Source of the DNA: Branchiostoma floridae
Lineage: Eukaryota > Chordata > Leptocardii > Amphioxiformes > Branchiostomatidae
Assembly (NCBI RefSeq): GCF_000003815.2
Contig: NC_049990.1
Coordinates: 3,382,438-3,442,437 of the forward strand
Length of the DNA: 60,000 bases
Reading direction: 5' to 3'
Positions 35,828-47,570 of the stretch are shown in pieces. Below the pieces are notes generated by a model, which was not told the DNA's origin, did no database searches, and worked only from the letters and a program-made list of their open reading frames with translations. Position 1 is the stretch's first letter, and every line of letters starts with the position of its first letter. The position numbers and the translations under genes were made by a program.

Positions 35828-38800
35828 ATAATGCACTTGCTTGTACAGGTTTGACCATATTGTAAAATTGCATTGTAATGCAGTTTTATTTTGATTCAGA
35901 CTCAAGTATCGATCTGTCGTAACAAGCCTTTGTTGTGACTTGTTTCATATTGTTTTTCTAACTTATATCTTCAAGATCAATAGAATCAATTGTGTTTTTC
36001 CCAAACTTCTACAATAACTCTAGCTCAGTCACATGATGTTGATCTTTTACTGGTGTATGATTCCAGGGGCGAGGGGTGAACCAGGGGTGCCCAAAACAGA
36101 TGTAAGTACACAAACCTGGTTGCTGCTGAGATACTTAAGATAATCTTACTTGTCTCCACTATTGACTAGTACACATGTATTATGTTTAAAGCTAATATAT
36201 TGCAACAACAATCAAATTGTATTGTTGGAAACTGATGTCTTCATAAAAGATTCAGGTAAAAAACAATATAAAGAGAACAATTGCAAAAGATCATGTCATT
36301 AACATTTGTCACATTGGGTATTGTTTGTAATTTTTAAGGATCATAGAATTACATGTTGTGTATTATGTTTTAGAAGAATCAAGCAACAAGCAAGAAGGTC
36401 ATGCAAGTGTAAGAACTAAGAAGCCAAAGTGGCATGCACCCCCCCCCCCCCCTGCGGCAGTAGTATAGTAGTATAGTACATGTAGATAGAGTTACATTTT
36501 GTAATGTTGGCATCTTATTTATTCTAGACGTCCTCCTCAGTTATCCATGTGCAAGGTGCGGTTGACTCTGCCATTTCTGCTGGGGCAAGTAAGTACTGGA
36601 GGCCAGACTAATACATGTATAGTAGAGCGCAGGCTTCATAACTAAAAATACTTAAGCAACCTGCATGATACTGAATATTACATTTAATGCTAGTTCACCT
36701 TTATCAGCAGGGTAACCTATACACATTGTTTTATAGAGATATCAATTATTAACAAGGTTATACACATTTCATAAATAACGCATTTTCTAAGTCATCACAT
36801 CCTACCACAATATGTTATTGTACACTACATTATCAGTATGTCCATTCTAACCATAATGGTGATCGTTAGATTTGCTTGAAATCTAATAACATGACATCAA
36901 GGGTGTAATATAAATGTTCAAATCCCGCTGTTCCCACTATTGAGGAAGCAACCTGCATGATACTGAATATTACATTTAATGCTAGTTCACCTTTATCAGC
37001 AGGGTAACCTATACACATTGTTTTATAGAGATATCAATTTCACGTACTGTGGTTTCAAGCTGCAATATTTGTCTATGTTAAACATACAGTTGTAATTCAA
37101 AAACACCATCCGTCAACTTGATATCCCTTACACCCTGTTTAGAAAAAAACCGGATATAGGCTACCCACGGATAAAGGTGAACCAGTGTTACATATGCAGA
37201 CTGCTTTTTTTAACTGCTACAGTTCGTTAGGAGCAAAGTGGGAGAGAAATCTATATTTCATTCAGTCTGGCTCTCCAGGGAGAATATCTAGAAGCAAAAA
37301 CCTGACAGTTTATTGTTTGAAACTTTGTTTATTCATGACAGCCTCAAATTGGTCTGCATGCTATTTGCTTTCTTTCACATCCAATCAGAGAAAGAAGAGA
37401 AAATCAGCTGCTTGTAATGGTGGTTTTAGAATTATCAGGTTTTACTTCTGTTGTTTTCATTGTTCAAATTTACTGTCTTTGGTTCTTTTTCTTTTGTTTT
37501 CTTAACTGTAGGACAAAACAAAGGAGAAGTCAGACTGGATGAAAGTAAGCATACTTCTGTAGACACCAAAACATGTGGATCAAAAGCATGGACTACATTT
37601 GATCAACTCAAATCACTAATTTGTCATCTGCAACTTACTATACAGTACCTATATGTAGTTACTGCACTTCTTCCATCAATTACTGCTAATCTAGCTAAAA
37701 TGTAGAATAACTTCATAGCACAACAATCAATGTATCAACAACAAACAATCAACAAATGTACTATAGCATATGTATGATAATTTTGCAGCTTCTATTCATA
37801 ACCTGAAGATATGCTAATATGAAACCATAAGCTACAAGCTATGACATTATTCAACAATCAGATAACTTCATTCAGTCATACTCGCACGCCATTTGCAAGT
37901 CAACAATTAAAACATAGTGACATGTATGGCAATGGGTTAAAACATAATTGAAAAACTTTTAAACACTAGGAAAAAATATAAATGTATGGGTTTTTGCACT
38001 TTAATGTGAGCTGCTGAATGTTAGTTTCAACTCTGTTTCAACTTAGCTGATTAGTTTTTATCTAACTATAAACCTGATATCTTTGATTCTATGCATGTTC
38101 CAGCTGGAAAAATGCAGTACTGGCAGCAGGCGGTGAACACTGGCGGGTACACACTACACGATAACGGGGAGATAGAAGTACACGAGGACGGGTACTACTT
38201 CATCTACAGCCAGGTGAGAATGCTTTAAGACTCCTTCAGGTGTGGGACGGATGGGGCTGTGTACCTAATACCTGTGAAATTGTTCAGGTACAGGTCCGGA
38301 CCTGATCACCTGGTTTATACCAGTCCTGTACCTGTAAAATTGTTGAGGTACAGGTCTGGACCCGTACACCTGGTGTACCTGGTACCTGTGCCTGTGAAAT
38401 TGTTCAGGTACAGGTCCAGACCTGATCACCTATTGTATACCTGTACCTGTGAAATTGTTCAGGTGCAGGTCCAGACCTGTACACCTGTTGTACTTGGTAC
38501 CTGTGAAATTGTACAGGTATAGGTCCGGATCTGATCACCTATTGTATACCTGTACCTGTGAAACTGTTCAGGTACAGGTCCGGACCTGTACACCTGTTGT
38601 ACTTGGTACCAGTACCTGTTCAAACTAAAACACAGCTGTTATTGTACCTTCCTTACCTGAAAATTGTTTAGATACACAGTAGGGGTGGGTACCTGTACAG
38701 AAAATTCAGGTTCAGGTACAGTTCAGGTCCAGAGGATCAGGTCCAGGTCTGGACCTGAACCTGAACCGTGATTCGCTGTAAAGGATTCTGTTTGGTGGAG

Positions 38801-41800
38801 TATCCATAAACTTAGGTACCTACCCCTAACGGGGGCCGCCCTAAGACGGTTCCCGTCCTAAGACGGCACGGATTTTTTGCTGATCTTATTATCAATAAGT
38901 ACACCGTGTTTGTTACCACTGACTATGCTGATTACAAAGGTAAATAAACCAAGTCCATGCACACAGCTTTAATTTGCATTCAAAGTATACTTTAACATAT
39001 TTACTTCATGTTTAAAAAAAAACAGAATTCTAACAGCAATGTTGACAGTGCTGAATCACTGCGGTCACCGGCCTCTGCGTATTGGCGGCTCGTGTCGCTA
39101 ACTATACGAACTCTTTCAAGCAGTCACACAACGCCATGATACACATAAATAAAGCTCCATAAAACACTATGAATATGGGTCTTCAAATGTTTGTTGAGTA
39201 GAAAAGCAAGCAAAAGGAAGCGACATAAACATTGCCACCATTGTACTCCCAAGGGAGTGTGGCCGTGCAGGTGGCAGACTAGAGAACGCTCCAAAGATTT
39301 ATTTGACTGTAACATATGATTCGTGCTGTCTATGAAAATAAGACTTGATAGAGAGATGTAGATGATATTTTTATATAATCAGACAGAGTTTTGTTGATGT
39401 TGGCGGTGTCGTTTTATCGTAATGGTTTTTTTAGTCGGGCATTCACAATCAGTGCATTCAGCCCATTGCCCGTAAACACATCAGCTGGATTGTTCTAGGT
39501 ACAGCCTTCCTCATGTGAGACAAGAAGTACATACAGTCACGATTTTACTGTCAAAAGAAAGCTAAAATATCATACTATTAATTTTTTTCTGTGTACTTAA
39601 ATTTACCACTGACTTCTGAAGAGAGCAAAATGTGAAAAAAGCGTACCGAGTTAGGCACACTGTCCAGCGTAGCACAAAATTGGAAGGTTACATACACGAA
39701 ATTGTCTCACAGTGTTTGCCGCTTGTAACACACAGCGCAAAAGGTTCATGAACCACATGAATGCATTTCTTATTCAAGTATGTTGTTCAAATCTATGTGT
39801 AAAAAATTCAGTCATCAAAATTTGACCACTCTCAGGCAACTAGCGATGGAGCGCCATGAGTTTGAGCGCAAGAAAAAGCGTACCGTGTTGGGGCACCTCC
39901 CGTTAGTAGTAGTACACAGCCCTTTTGATGGGCTTGTCAAACCCTGGTCACTTTTTAGACTCGACAAATAGCACATAGTTGGGGGCAGTAGGCTTGGCAT
40001 GTGTTGTCAGGTACACATTTAGTACTTGAAGTAGATAGACTAGACTATATTTCATTTCAAATTTGCATGTCATACTGTGTGTTTTCTTGTATAAATAATT
40101 TACATTTTGCTGTTATATTTCACCATAAATGACTTGAGTTTGATTTGCAGATTTTGACAGTATGTTTGCCTGCCCTGTATGCTTTGTTGCCATAGTGTGT
40201 GGTAGTAGATACATCTATGTACCCATAACACTGCTAACAGTACAGTAATAGCACATAACTATACAACTGTCTCCCCCCTCCCAAATCCTACCCCATTTAA
40301 CATAGTAAGTTTAAAGCAGTAGGAACATGTACTGATGGTCTGACGTCTTTCCAGCATGTTGCAATACTACTGAATATGTTATTTCATAGACTAACCTCAT
40401 CCATTTGTTACAAGTTTCAGTTTCAGTTTTGTCTGCATGGCTCATTTGGCAGGCAACATTACACTGCAAGCATGCATCCATTATGACTTATCCACCCATA
40501 TAGGTGACTGTTGATAGAAATTTTAGACTCCCTCTAAATTTGTTTTTGCCACTACCTTACTTTAACCACCAATCTAGCATCTTACAAAAAAACATGATCT
40601 ATCCTACCAATGTATCCTCCATGACTATAATCTTATCATATTATTGCACAGTTTGTATACAGACTTCAAATCTAATTTCACATTTCTGCATGTTTCAGAC
40701 TAAACACTACTCTGAGCACTAACCATGAACCATTCCATTTTCTTTCCTAAAACATTTTAGTGTGTATCCTCTTTCCATATGCATATCAACTTCTGGTGTA
40801 ATTCTGGTGACTGAAAAATGACTCTTCCTTCCTACACTGTTGTGCATCCCCCTCCCCCTTTCTCTTTTACTTCCAGGTCATGTACTATGACCCCTCTCTC
40901 ATGATGGGTCACAAGGTCATGGTGGGCGCCGACGAGTTCCTCCGCTGTTCCGAGAGCACGGTTGCCCCCGACAACCGCTATAACACTTGTTATATGGGCG
41001 CGGTGAGGCGGGTGAATGCTGGGAGCTCCGTGTGGGTCAAGACGCTGAACCCCGACAGAGTGATCGAGCTACAAGCGGAGACAACCTACTTGGGGATTAT
41101 CTTGCTGCAGAGTCTCTGACATGCCTGAATCTTGTTTCCTGTCTGTCTGTCTTTTTCTTGAGCCAAGAATTCATTGAGCAGAGCAGTTGTTGAATTTGAT
41201 AGGAAAGTTTGTGTGGTTTTTGATAGGGGTGGGTACCGATACAGGAAATTCAGGTACAGTTCAGGTCCCAAGGTCCTGACCTGAACCTGGACCTGATTGT
41301 CTGTGAAATCTTGTGGATGGGTGATACTCAAAACAATTGTCCATTTCACTAGTACATCTGTAGTAATCTGATAGAGTATCCTCTGACATGCCTGAATCTT
41401 GTTTCCTGTCTGTCTGTCTGTTTCTTGAGCCGGAAGTTCAAAAGTGGGGGTTTCATTTTCAGAAAACAAAGCAGAGTTGTTAGGAAAGTTTCTGTGGCTA
41501 TACTTACTCAAGCTGCAGAGCCTTTGATACAAGGTTCTAGCCAGCATCTGTCTCTCCGTTCTTTGATGGAATTTTGCTGCTGGGGATGGACAAAAATTTC
41601 GCCCATTCTGTCCCCTGTGATGGACAAAAATTGGCTTGTAAAGATTCTAATTTTTTTCATGAGTCAAGGCTAAAAAAAAATATTGGATTTCATTTTCAAA
41701 AATGAGTGGAAAACTTGTTGATATTGTTGGAAACTTTGGCATGGGTATCAGTTTATTCTAAAGCAAATAAATCTGGATTGCAAGAGCTGGACATGCCTAT

Positions 41801-43902
41801 TATTTTCAGAACATGAAACCCCTGCAAAATGCATTTTGTTTTGTGCCACAAAAATTAGAGTGAGGGGGGAATACATACCGTTCATATCTACTGTACTTAG
41901 TTGGATCGTAGCTCATATGGATATGATATAGCATGCATACCTGTGAGGGCTTGATAATCACTCAATGAAATCCCCAAACAAAAGTGCAGGTCCCAACTTT
42001 GTGTTTATTCCAAGGAAAGTTACTGTAATGTTTCAGTGAAACTAAAACTGCCTGTCACCACACTGGCGATGTGACCTTTGACATTCTGACAGATCAATGA
42101 GTATTATGGGATTGCCAAAGGTCATGTTACACGATGTCATGTGATTGACACGACACAATGTCGTCCGGGAGAGGTTTGTTGTGTTGTTACGGACCCGAGG
42201 TCAAAGTACAAACCAGGACCGCACAGCTGGATAAAAACAACTCATCTAATATTGGTCACATTAAACATATGAGGCCCTATTTTTCAATATTTTAATGAAA
42301 TCATGTTTGAGACCCTACATTTTAACTTCTTGTGCACTGAATGACTGGGTTGTAATACTATGATATACCAAGGAAGTTAAAAATTTAACCTCCTTGGATA
42401 TACTAGATATTATGATCACTTTATTTTTGTCACAATTTACAGAGAGACTAATAGCCTTTAAAGTTAGCAGCAAAAAATGTACAGGGTGTTTTCAGATGTA
42501 GTCATATTCTTGGCCATTTTTACCATTCTTCTGTTTGTAGATATTCACTTGGAGTTGACAAACCAATATGGTTATAGTCTGTGAAATGATATTCTGTTAA
42601 AGGGACCAGCAACTGACAGAAAAGTGTGGACTGGACAGCAACAACAGATGTGATCACAAGTAGTTTGCCCCAAAAGTCGGCACCATCTGAGTTTCTCGCT
42701 TTGCTGCCTTTACCCAGGTGTTATATTACGACGCCTCAGCCTTCATGGGCCACTATGTCATGGTCAATGGCATGAGTTTCTTACGCTGCACCGCGACGAC
42801 GGTCTCTCCCGAACTCAAGTACAACACGGGCTACGCCGCTGCCGCAAGACGGCTACAGGCCGGAGACAGGGTCTATGTCAAGATCGCGTATCCAAACCGC
42901 ATCATCGACATGCATGCAGACAGCACCTACTTTGGGATGTTCAAGTTTAGCGATTAGAGAGTCTTTAGATGATCATATAGAGTTTAGGAAGACTAACTCC
43001 TCCTTGCCACTACAGGCTGCAATTGCTAAGGAACTGAGGAGCAACAAACTTCTGATCATAAACAAATTTGATAGACAAAGAACAAGGTTTTGTATATTTT
43101 TTTCTGTTTTGTGGTCTTTAAGTTAAACTTTTGCATTGTACATCATCGTAAATGATAAAATCAATGATCACACAAGTCCAAAGTTTTGTTGCTCAAAAGT
43201 TGCTCTGCGATTGCTGTCTTGTGGAAAGAGGGCCTAAGACAAGATGAAACTCAACCATGCAGTTATTGTGACAGTTTCTTTTTCCTTGTTTGTGTATTTT
43301 GTACAGGTGTTGTTCTATGATCAGTCAGCGTTTGTGGGCCACTATGTGAAAGTCAACGGAGTGAGTTTCCTCCAGTACCGAGGCGTGACCCCCTCCCCCC
43401 AACTTAACTACAACACAGGCTATGTGGCTGGGGCGAGACAGATGCATGCTGGAGACAGAGTCTATGTCAGCACCTTGTACCCAAACACTGTTGTTGACAT
43501 GCACTCAGACAGGTCCTACTTTGGGATGTTCAAATTCAGAGGAACGTGACCAGAAAAAAAAACACCAACTTGTAGGTAGCAGGAGTTCAAAACAGCTCTG
43601 ATTGAAAAGAAAGATTCCATCCAATGTTGTGTTTCAAATGTCTTTCTGCCTAGGTCTTGTATAAGGCCCCTATCGCCCTGGTCGGTCACTCTGTCAGGGT
43701 CAACAACGATGGAGACAGTTTCTTGAGGTGCACAATTGCGACAGCTTCACGCCAGAACCCCTACAACACCGGGTATGTGGCAGGGGTGAGACAGATACAT
43801 GCAGGGGATAGGGTATATGTGTATGTGCTGTATGATAACACTGTGATAGACTTGCACCCTGACAGGACATACTTTGGTATGTTTAAGCTAGGTGGGGTTT
43901 AA
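32390..43902 (+). CDS. TNF gene D: EDA-like collagen-TNF ligand with four alternative terminal exons
   Basis: Common exons: 32390-32788, 33451-33571, 33948-33974, 34269-34304, 35393-35491, 36067-36101, 36374-36406 (weakest), 36528-36588, 37512-37544 and 38104-38213, encoding 318 residues. Any one of four terminal exons (40877, 42718, 43307, 43654) joins in phase 0, giving 397-400 residues. Start 32390 is the first Met after the last plausible leader; 32462 (GGGATGGCGG) is an alternative. The membrane helix is at about 42-66. Basic motifs are KKQRR (about 163-167) and RGRR within the collagen part. Exons 3-6 encode 21 uninterrupted Gly-X-Y triplets (about 174-236). The THD starts at SVIHVQG and reaches YYFIYSQ at the end of exon 10. 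Exons 3, 4, 5 and 9 are symmetric phase 1/1 and could be skipped. The closest known relative is EDA. Confidence 0.9.
36654..37039 (+). repeat. 94-bp direct duplication in intron 8 of TNF gene D
   Basis: The 94 bases at 36654-36747 recur essentially unchanged at 36946-37039, beginning AAGCAACCTGCATGATACTG. The 198 bases between the copies are unrelated. A shorter related segment (GGATATAGGxTACxCxG followed by ATAAAGGTGAAC) occurs at about 33762 and 37150. Confidence 0.85.
38265..38640 (+). repeat. ACCTG-rich minisatellite in intron 10 of TNF gene D
   Basis: Units of about 60-70 bases repeat CCTGTGAAATTGTTCAGGTA and CAGGTCCGGACCTG. Dispersed relatives occur at about 38690-38770 and 41228-41300 (GGGTGGGTACC...CAGGTCC). 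Many internal CAGGT motifs could act as decoy splice donors. Confidence 0.8.
40877..41119 (+). CDS. TNF gene D alternative terminal exon 11a (both cysteines kept)
   Basis: The acceptor TTACTTCCAG opens V-M-Y-Y-D in phase 0 and the frame ends in TGA at 41117-41119 (80 residues). FLRC and YNTCYMG supply the EDA-type cysteine pair 14 residues apart, as in genes A and C. The end is [18 protein letters not shown] at 41766-41771 could end transcripts using this exon before exon 11b is made. Confidence 0.9.
   Translation, partial: VMYYDPSLMMGHKVMVGADEFLRCSESTVAPDNRYNTCYMGAVRRVNAGSSVWVKTLNPDRVIELQAETTYLGIILLQSL
41114..41495 (+). repeat. Direct duplication of the exon 11a stop and early 3' UTR
   Basis: A segment beginning CTCTGACATGCCTGAATCTT at 41114, which includes the exon 11a stop codon, recurs at 41381. 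Similarity runs on for about 100 bases (CTTGAGCC, AGGAAAGTTT). Confidence 0.8.
42718..42957 (+). CDS. TNF gene D alternative terminal exon 11b
   Basis: The acceptor TTTACCCAG opens V-L-Y-Y-D in phase 0; 79 residues then TAG. FLRC keeps the first cysteine, but the second position reads YNTGYAA. The ending [11 protein letters not shown] differs from 11a and matches 11c. No canonical AATAAA lies before exon 11c, so its transcript probably runs to the signal at 44148. Confidence 0.9.
   Translation: MLYYDASAFMGHYVMVNGMSFLRCTATTVSPELKYNTGYAAAARRLQAGDRVYVKIAYPNRIIDMHADSTYFGMFKFSD
43307..43549 (+). CDS. TNF gene D alternative terminal exon 11c (no cysteine pair)
   Basis: The acceptor TTTTGTACAG opens V-L-F-Y-D in phase 0; 80 residues then TGA. 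Both cysteine positions are lost (FLQY and YNTGYVAG). Otherwise the strand pattern, AGDRVYV and SYFGMFKF, follows exon 11b closely, so the domain core appears selected. Confidence 0.9.
   Translation: MLFYDQSAFVGHYVKVNGVSFLQYRGVTPSPQLNYNTGYVAGARQMHAGDRVYVSTLYPNTVVDMHSDRSYFGMFKFRGT
43654..43902 (+). CDS. TNF gene D alternative terminal exon 11d
   Basis: The acceptor TTTCTGCCTAG starts only 104 bases after the stop of 11c. It opens V-L-Y-K in phase 0; 82 residues then TAA. It has a two-residue insertion (NNDGDSF), keeps the first cysteine (FLRC) and has glycine at the second (YNTGYVAG). It ends [17 protein letters not shown] signals follow at 44148-44153 and 45492-45497. Confidence 0.9.
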   Translation, partial: VLYKAPIALVGHSVRVNNDGDSFLRCTIATASRQNPYNTGYVAGVRQIHAGDRVYVYVLYDNTVIDLHPDRTYFGMFKLGGV

Positions 43903-44155
43903 AGGGTTGTAGAAGTATAAAAATTACTGATTAAAAATTTCCATACTTTGGCAAGTTTTAGTTAGGTGGTGTGTGAAGTACAGTACAAAAAATACAGATT
44001 AAAAATTTCCATATTTTGGTTTCCATATTTTGGCATGTTTAAGCTACTAAGGTGTGACTTGAAAGGTTGATAGGCAGTCCAAAAATTACTGATAAAAATT
44101 TCTATACTTTGGCATGTTTGACCTAGGTGGGGTTTAAAGTTGTAGACAATAAAAC
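43869..44155 (+). repeat. Degenerate tandem repeats of the exon 11d tail
   Basis: The last coding bases of 11d plus the following UTR (ATACTTTGG(T/C)ATGTTTAAGCTAGGTGG, then AAAAATTACTGAT and AAAAATTTCC) are repeated about three more times in imperfect units of about 70-90 bases, ending close to AATAAA at 44148. Only the first unit belongs to an open domain. Confidence 0.8.
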
Positions 44156-46697
44156 ATTGCAGGAAAAAACTAAGAAAAGAGCTTTATCATACAGATTTGC
44201 CATTAAGGTTTTGTAGGGTAGCTGTTTCCTTCTGGGGGGAGGGCGTCATGAATTTGAACATTCCAAAGTATCTGAACCATTTGTCCAGCAAACTTTACAC
44301 CCATTTATCCAGCAAAATGCATCTTTTCTGCCTTACCAACTGTCAGTGTTGTGTGTTCACTACTAATTTGATACTGTACAGTTATAATCACAACATGCGT
44401 ATATTAGTGATTTACATTTAGGTCTTTATTATGCCTTGTAGGAAGATATAGTAAGCATAATCTCACTCTATTGTTTCTTAATGTTGGTACCTTTTTTTTT
44501 AAATGTAGGAATTTAAAAGTGTTCATGTGGAAATTGATATGTCGCATGATGTAAATAGCAAATATATGGAGATTTTGTGATGTCTTTGCCATAGACATTC
44601 TTATATTCTTTGTGCAAAAAGCTATACCCACTGCCCGTGTATACAGCAAGGCATACTGCATGTATACAGTGTGATGCTATTGCATGTAGGTACATACATG
44701 TCATGTTACTTAATAACTCTGATAAGACTTTATTGTATAGGAAATAGTGTTAATGATCAAGCCTGTGTTCAAAGTCCTGGTTTTAACATGATTGGCCAGC
44801 TTTGCCACTGCCATGTGTTCAAATGTAGGAAACAGTTTTTATGTTTAATTATGTTTAAGTCTTGATGTGTAATCTTTTGGCCAGTTTCCTTACTGCCTTA
44901 TTTTCCATTTCACACACAAGTGTACAAAGTGTAATAGTATAGTTAAGACAGTTAAACGGTCAGCTAACAACACTGCCATGTGTTATTATTGTAAAAAAAA
45001 AAGTTGTTATAACGTTGCAATCTTACTTAATACTTACTAGTTTTGTTCTAGTTCCGTTAGCTTTGACTTTGAAGCCGTTCGCTTCTTTTTTTTTTGTTTG
45101 GCTAAAAAATAATGTTGTTAAAGTAGTAGTTATGATCGTGTGTTGCTTCATTATTAATGTCTACCTTATGCTGTAAAAATTAATTGCTCTAAATGGAGAA
45201 AGGTGTGAAATGGAACCAAGGTGGATTAAAGTTAAGTTCAAGTTTTGATTGTTCTTACACACAACGCGTGTTTGTATGTAAGAAAGATTTCATTGTGTTT
45301 ACTATTATGTTGCTCGTTTGTTTGATGTTATACATAGCCACACTGTTAATAATGTTTGTTGTTAGGCAGAATCACATACAGAGATTCAGTACTAATAAAT
45401 GCTTTATGTGCACCACACTTCAGACGTGATTTCGGCACTTTGCAGTGTCGTATGTACGTGTAACATACGTTCTGCCAAAGTTGGTTGGCACAATAAAACT
45501 GATCATTTAACGTTGCTTATAGTTATAGTATCATTCTTGTGTTTCTAAAAATGGTCGATAGATGAATGAACGAATGAATGAGTGAGTGAGTGAGTGAGTG
45601 AATAAAAGGTTTAGTCACATGCAAACACATACCACACGAACAGCTATAGAGTTCACCCTTCCTACATACATACATACAAAGTACATCTCGTTTACATCGG
45701 TGAGGTACAATACGTAGTACAGTTTTTCCAGTATGATTTTACCCTTGCTAACGTACACTATACCTTTAGCCTAGAATGTTTTCGTGCGTTTTTGGAGTCA
45801 TTTTGGACATATTTTGTTCTTTAATCTTTTTAAGAGAGCATCCCCAATAATGTATCACACAATTCAGCCTATAGGCTGCGTTGATTTTCGTTTTCACATG
45901 CATGAGACACATCGCTTCTATTTTCACCTTAGGGCATAAACGGTTTGCGATACAGGGACTGGAATTGTAGCATGGAATACTTGTTGAAATAACGTATTAT
46001 TAGTTTTTCGATTTTTACATTTGAACATGGATATCTTACATAGTATGTCAATTGTCAACCCCATCACGTTCCCTCTTCTCCAGGCTCTTTTGAATGGACC
46101 TGTATAAAAAGGAGGATGTGTACACTGGGAGAAATGCTGGTAGTTTTATATGGAAGACGGTGGACACTTGCTGATACTAGATTATTTGTGTGATGAGGAT
46201 TGCCCGACGGAGATCAGGAGAAATTGGTGAAGGGAGTTGTGTGCTACATTTGCTAGAAATGGCACAAGATACGTATACAAGGCAAGTCCATAAAACGGTG
46301 ATATGATGGTCTTGATATGTCTATTAGTAAGTATCTGTATCCAAATAACGTAGCATGTGCTTTTATGCTGCCCTGCCGTTTATTGTGAACGTTCACTTTT
46401 AAGGTAAGGTTAATGATACGTAAGACATACACCAAACGTGTTTCACTATCAAACATTTATGTCATTTATGACGCGTTGTACAAATACTCATCTTTAGCTG
46501 ATAGTGCTTTAACTGTGTGAACCGATGTAAAACGATTTAAATGCAGTGAGTAAAAAAACAGACTGACCATCTCTGAACTGTAACTACGGTGACTACGTCT
46601 TCGAGAAATTCTCATCGTTTGACTTAATGTATGATAGATGGTAAGAAGAATAACTTGCATTGTAAGCTAACCTGATCGTCTTTGTTTCCACATACAG

Positions 46698-46886
46698 GAC
46701 ACCTTAGTTCCTCCCATGACTTTGAAACCCATCGGACCGTCCTTCCATATGCAGGGCACAAACATAATAACACCGAGTGGCACAGGCTTGAGGGAGTTGT
46801 CTTCGAAACTAGGAGTTCCAGGAACCTCTCGAGTGTTCCTTCTTGGATCCTGGCTGCTCATGGTTTCGTTGGTGCTTTATAAGTAG
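46698..46886 (+). other. Weak exon-like frame with C-terminal hydrophobic segment
   Basis: After an ACATACAG acceptor, 62 codons stay open to TAG at 46884-46886, including MTLKPIGPSFH and ending in the hydrophobic VFLLGSWLLMVSLVLYK. This could be a tail-anchor or GPI signal. A second frame is also open over the same bases, there is no recognisable family, and no upstream exon was found. A TATA-like motif (TGTATAAAAAGG) lies about 600 bases upstream. Confidence 0.2.
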
Positions 46887-47205
46887 CGTGGACCGAAAGT
46901 GATATATTTAACCACACCGACATTACATTCTGCTGAGTAAACTGTTTTAAGACATCAATGTGTAGCCTAGAATAACAGGTCGCGAGTTGACTTCCAACGA
47001 TTTGATCGTGACCGAAACCACAACCGTTAACTTTGCACTTCAAAGCGCTGTATAGGGTTCTTGGAAATGGAAGTAACCTAGGGACTTTAAAGAGCTTTAA
47101 GTAGATTGAACAGATTCTAGTTGATACCTTTAGTGTAGTATCATGAAGCTATATCACATCAGGTAGCCTTTGTGTAGCGTAATAATGTTTTTTATTGTTT
47201 TACAG

Positions 47206-47326
47206 GTGTTCTCAAGGATCTTACTATTTCCTCATGAAACAAGAAAGATTATGCTATGGGCTGGGAAGATGCGGATGTTTTGTCATCCAGGATCCAGATA
47301 CTCCACGATGGCGTCAATCCTCTCAG
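47206..47326 (+). other. Weak cysteine-rich exon candidate
   Basis: Between TTTTACAG and CAG|GTGTTT lies a 121-base frame with CSQGSYYFLMK and LCYGLGRCGCFV. Cysteine spacing looks protein-like, vaguely as in small extracellular modules, but no neighbouring exon joins it in phase and the alternative frame is also open. Confidence 0.2.
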
Positions 47327-47397
47327 GTGTTTCGCCATCTTCAGAAATGTTGTCCGTACGGGTTATCAATCAACTATGAAACCAAGGGTCACGCAAA

Positions 47398-47570
47398 GCA
47401 CACACACACTCATGCATACACTCACACACACTCGCGCACACACGCATGCATACACTCAAACACATACACTTGCAAACACACACACATACACATGCACGCA
47501 CGCACACACACACCACGCATACGCACGCACACACATACACACGCATACGCACGCACGCACACCGACACAC

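Noticed and set aside
46100-46112. TATA-like TGTATAAAAAGG as promoter of TNF gene E
   Set aside because: Three kilobases from the gene E start with no plausible connecting exon; kept only as a note under 46698-46886.
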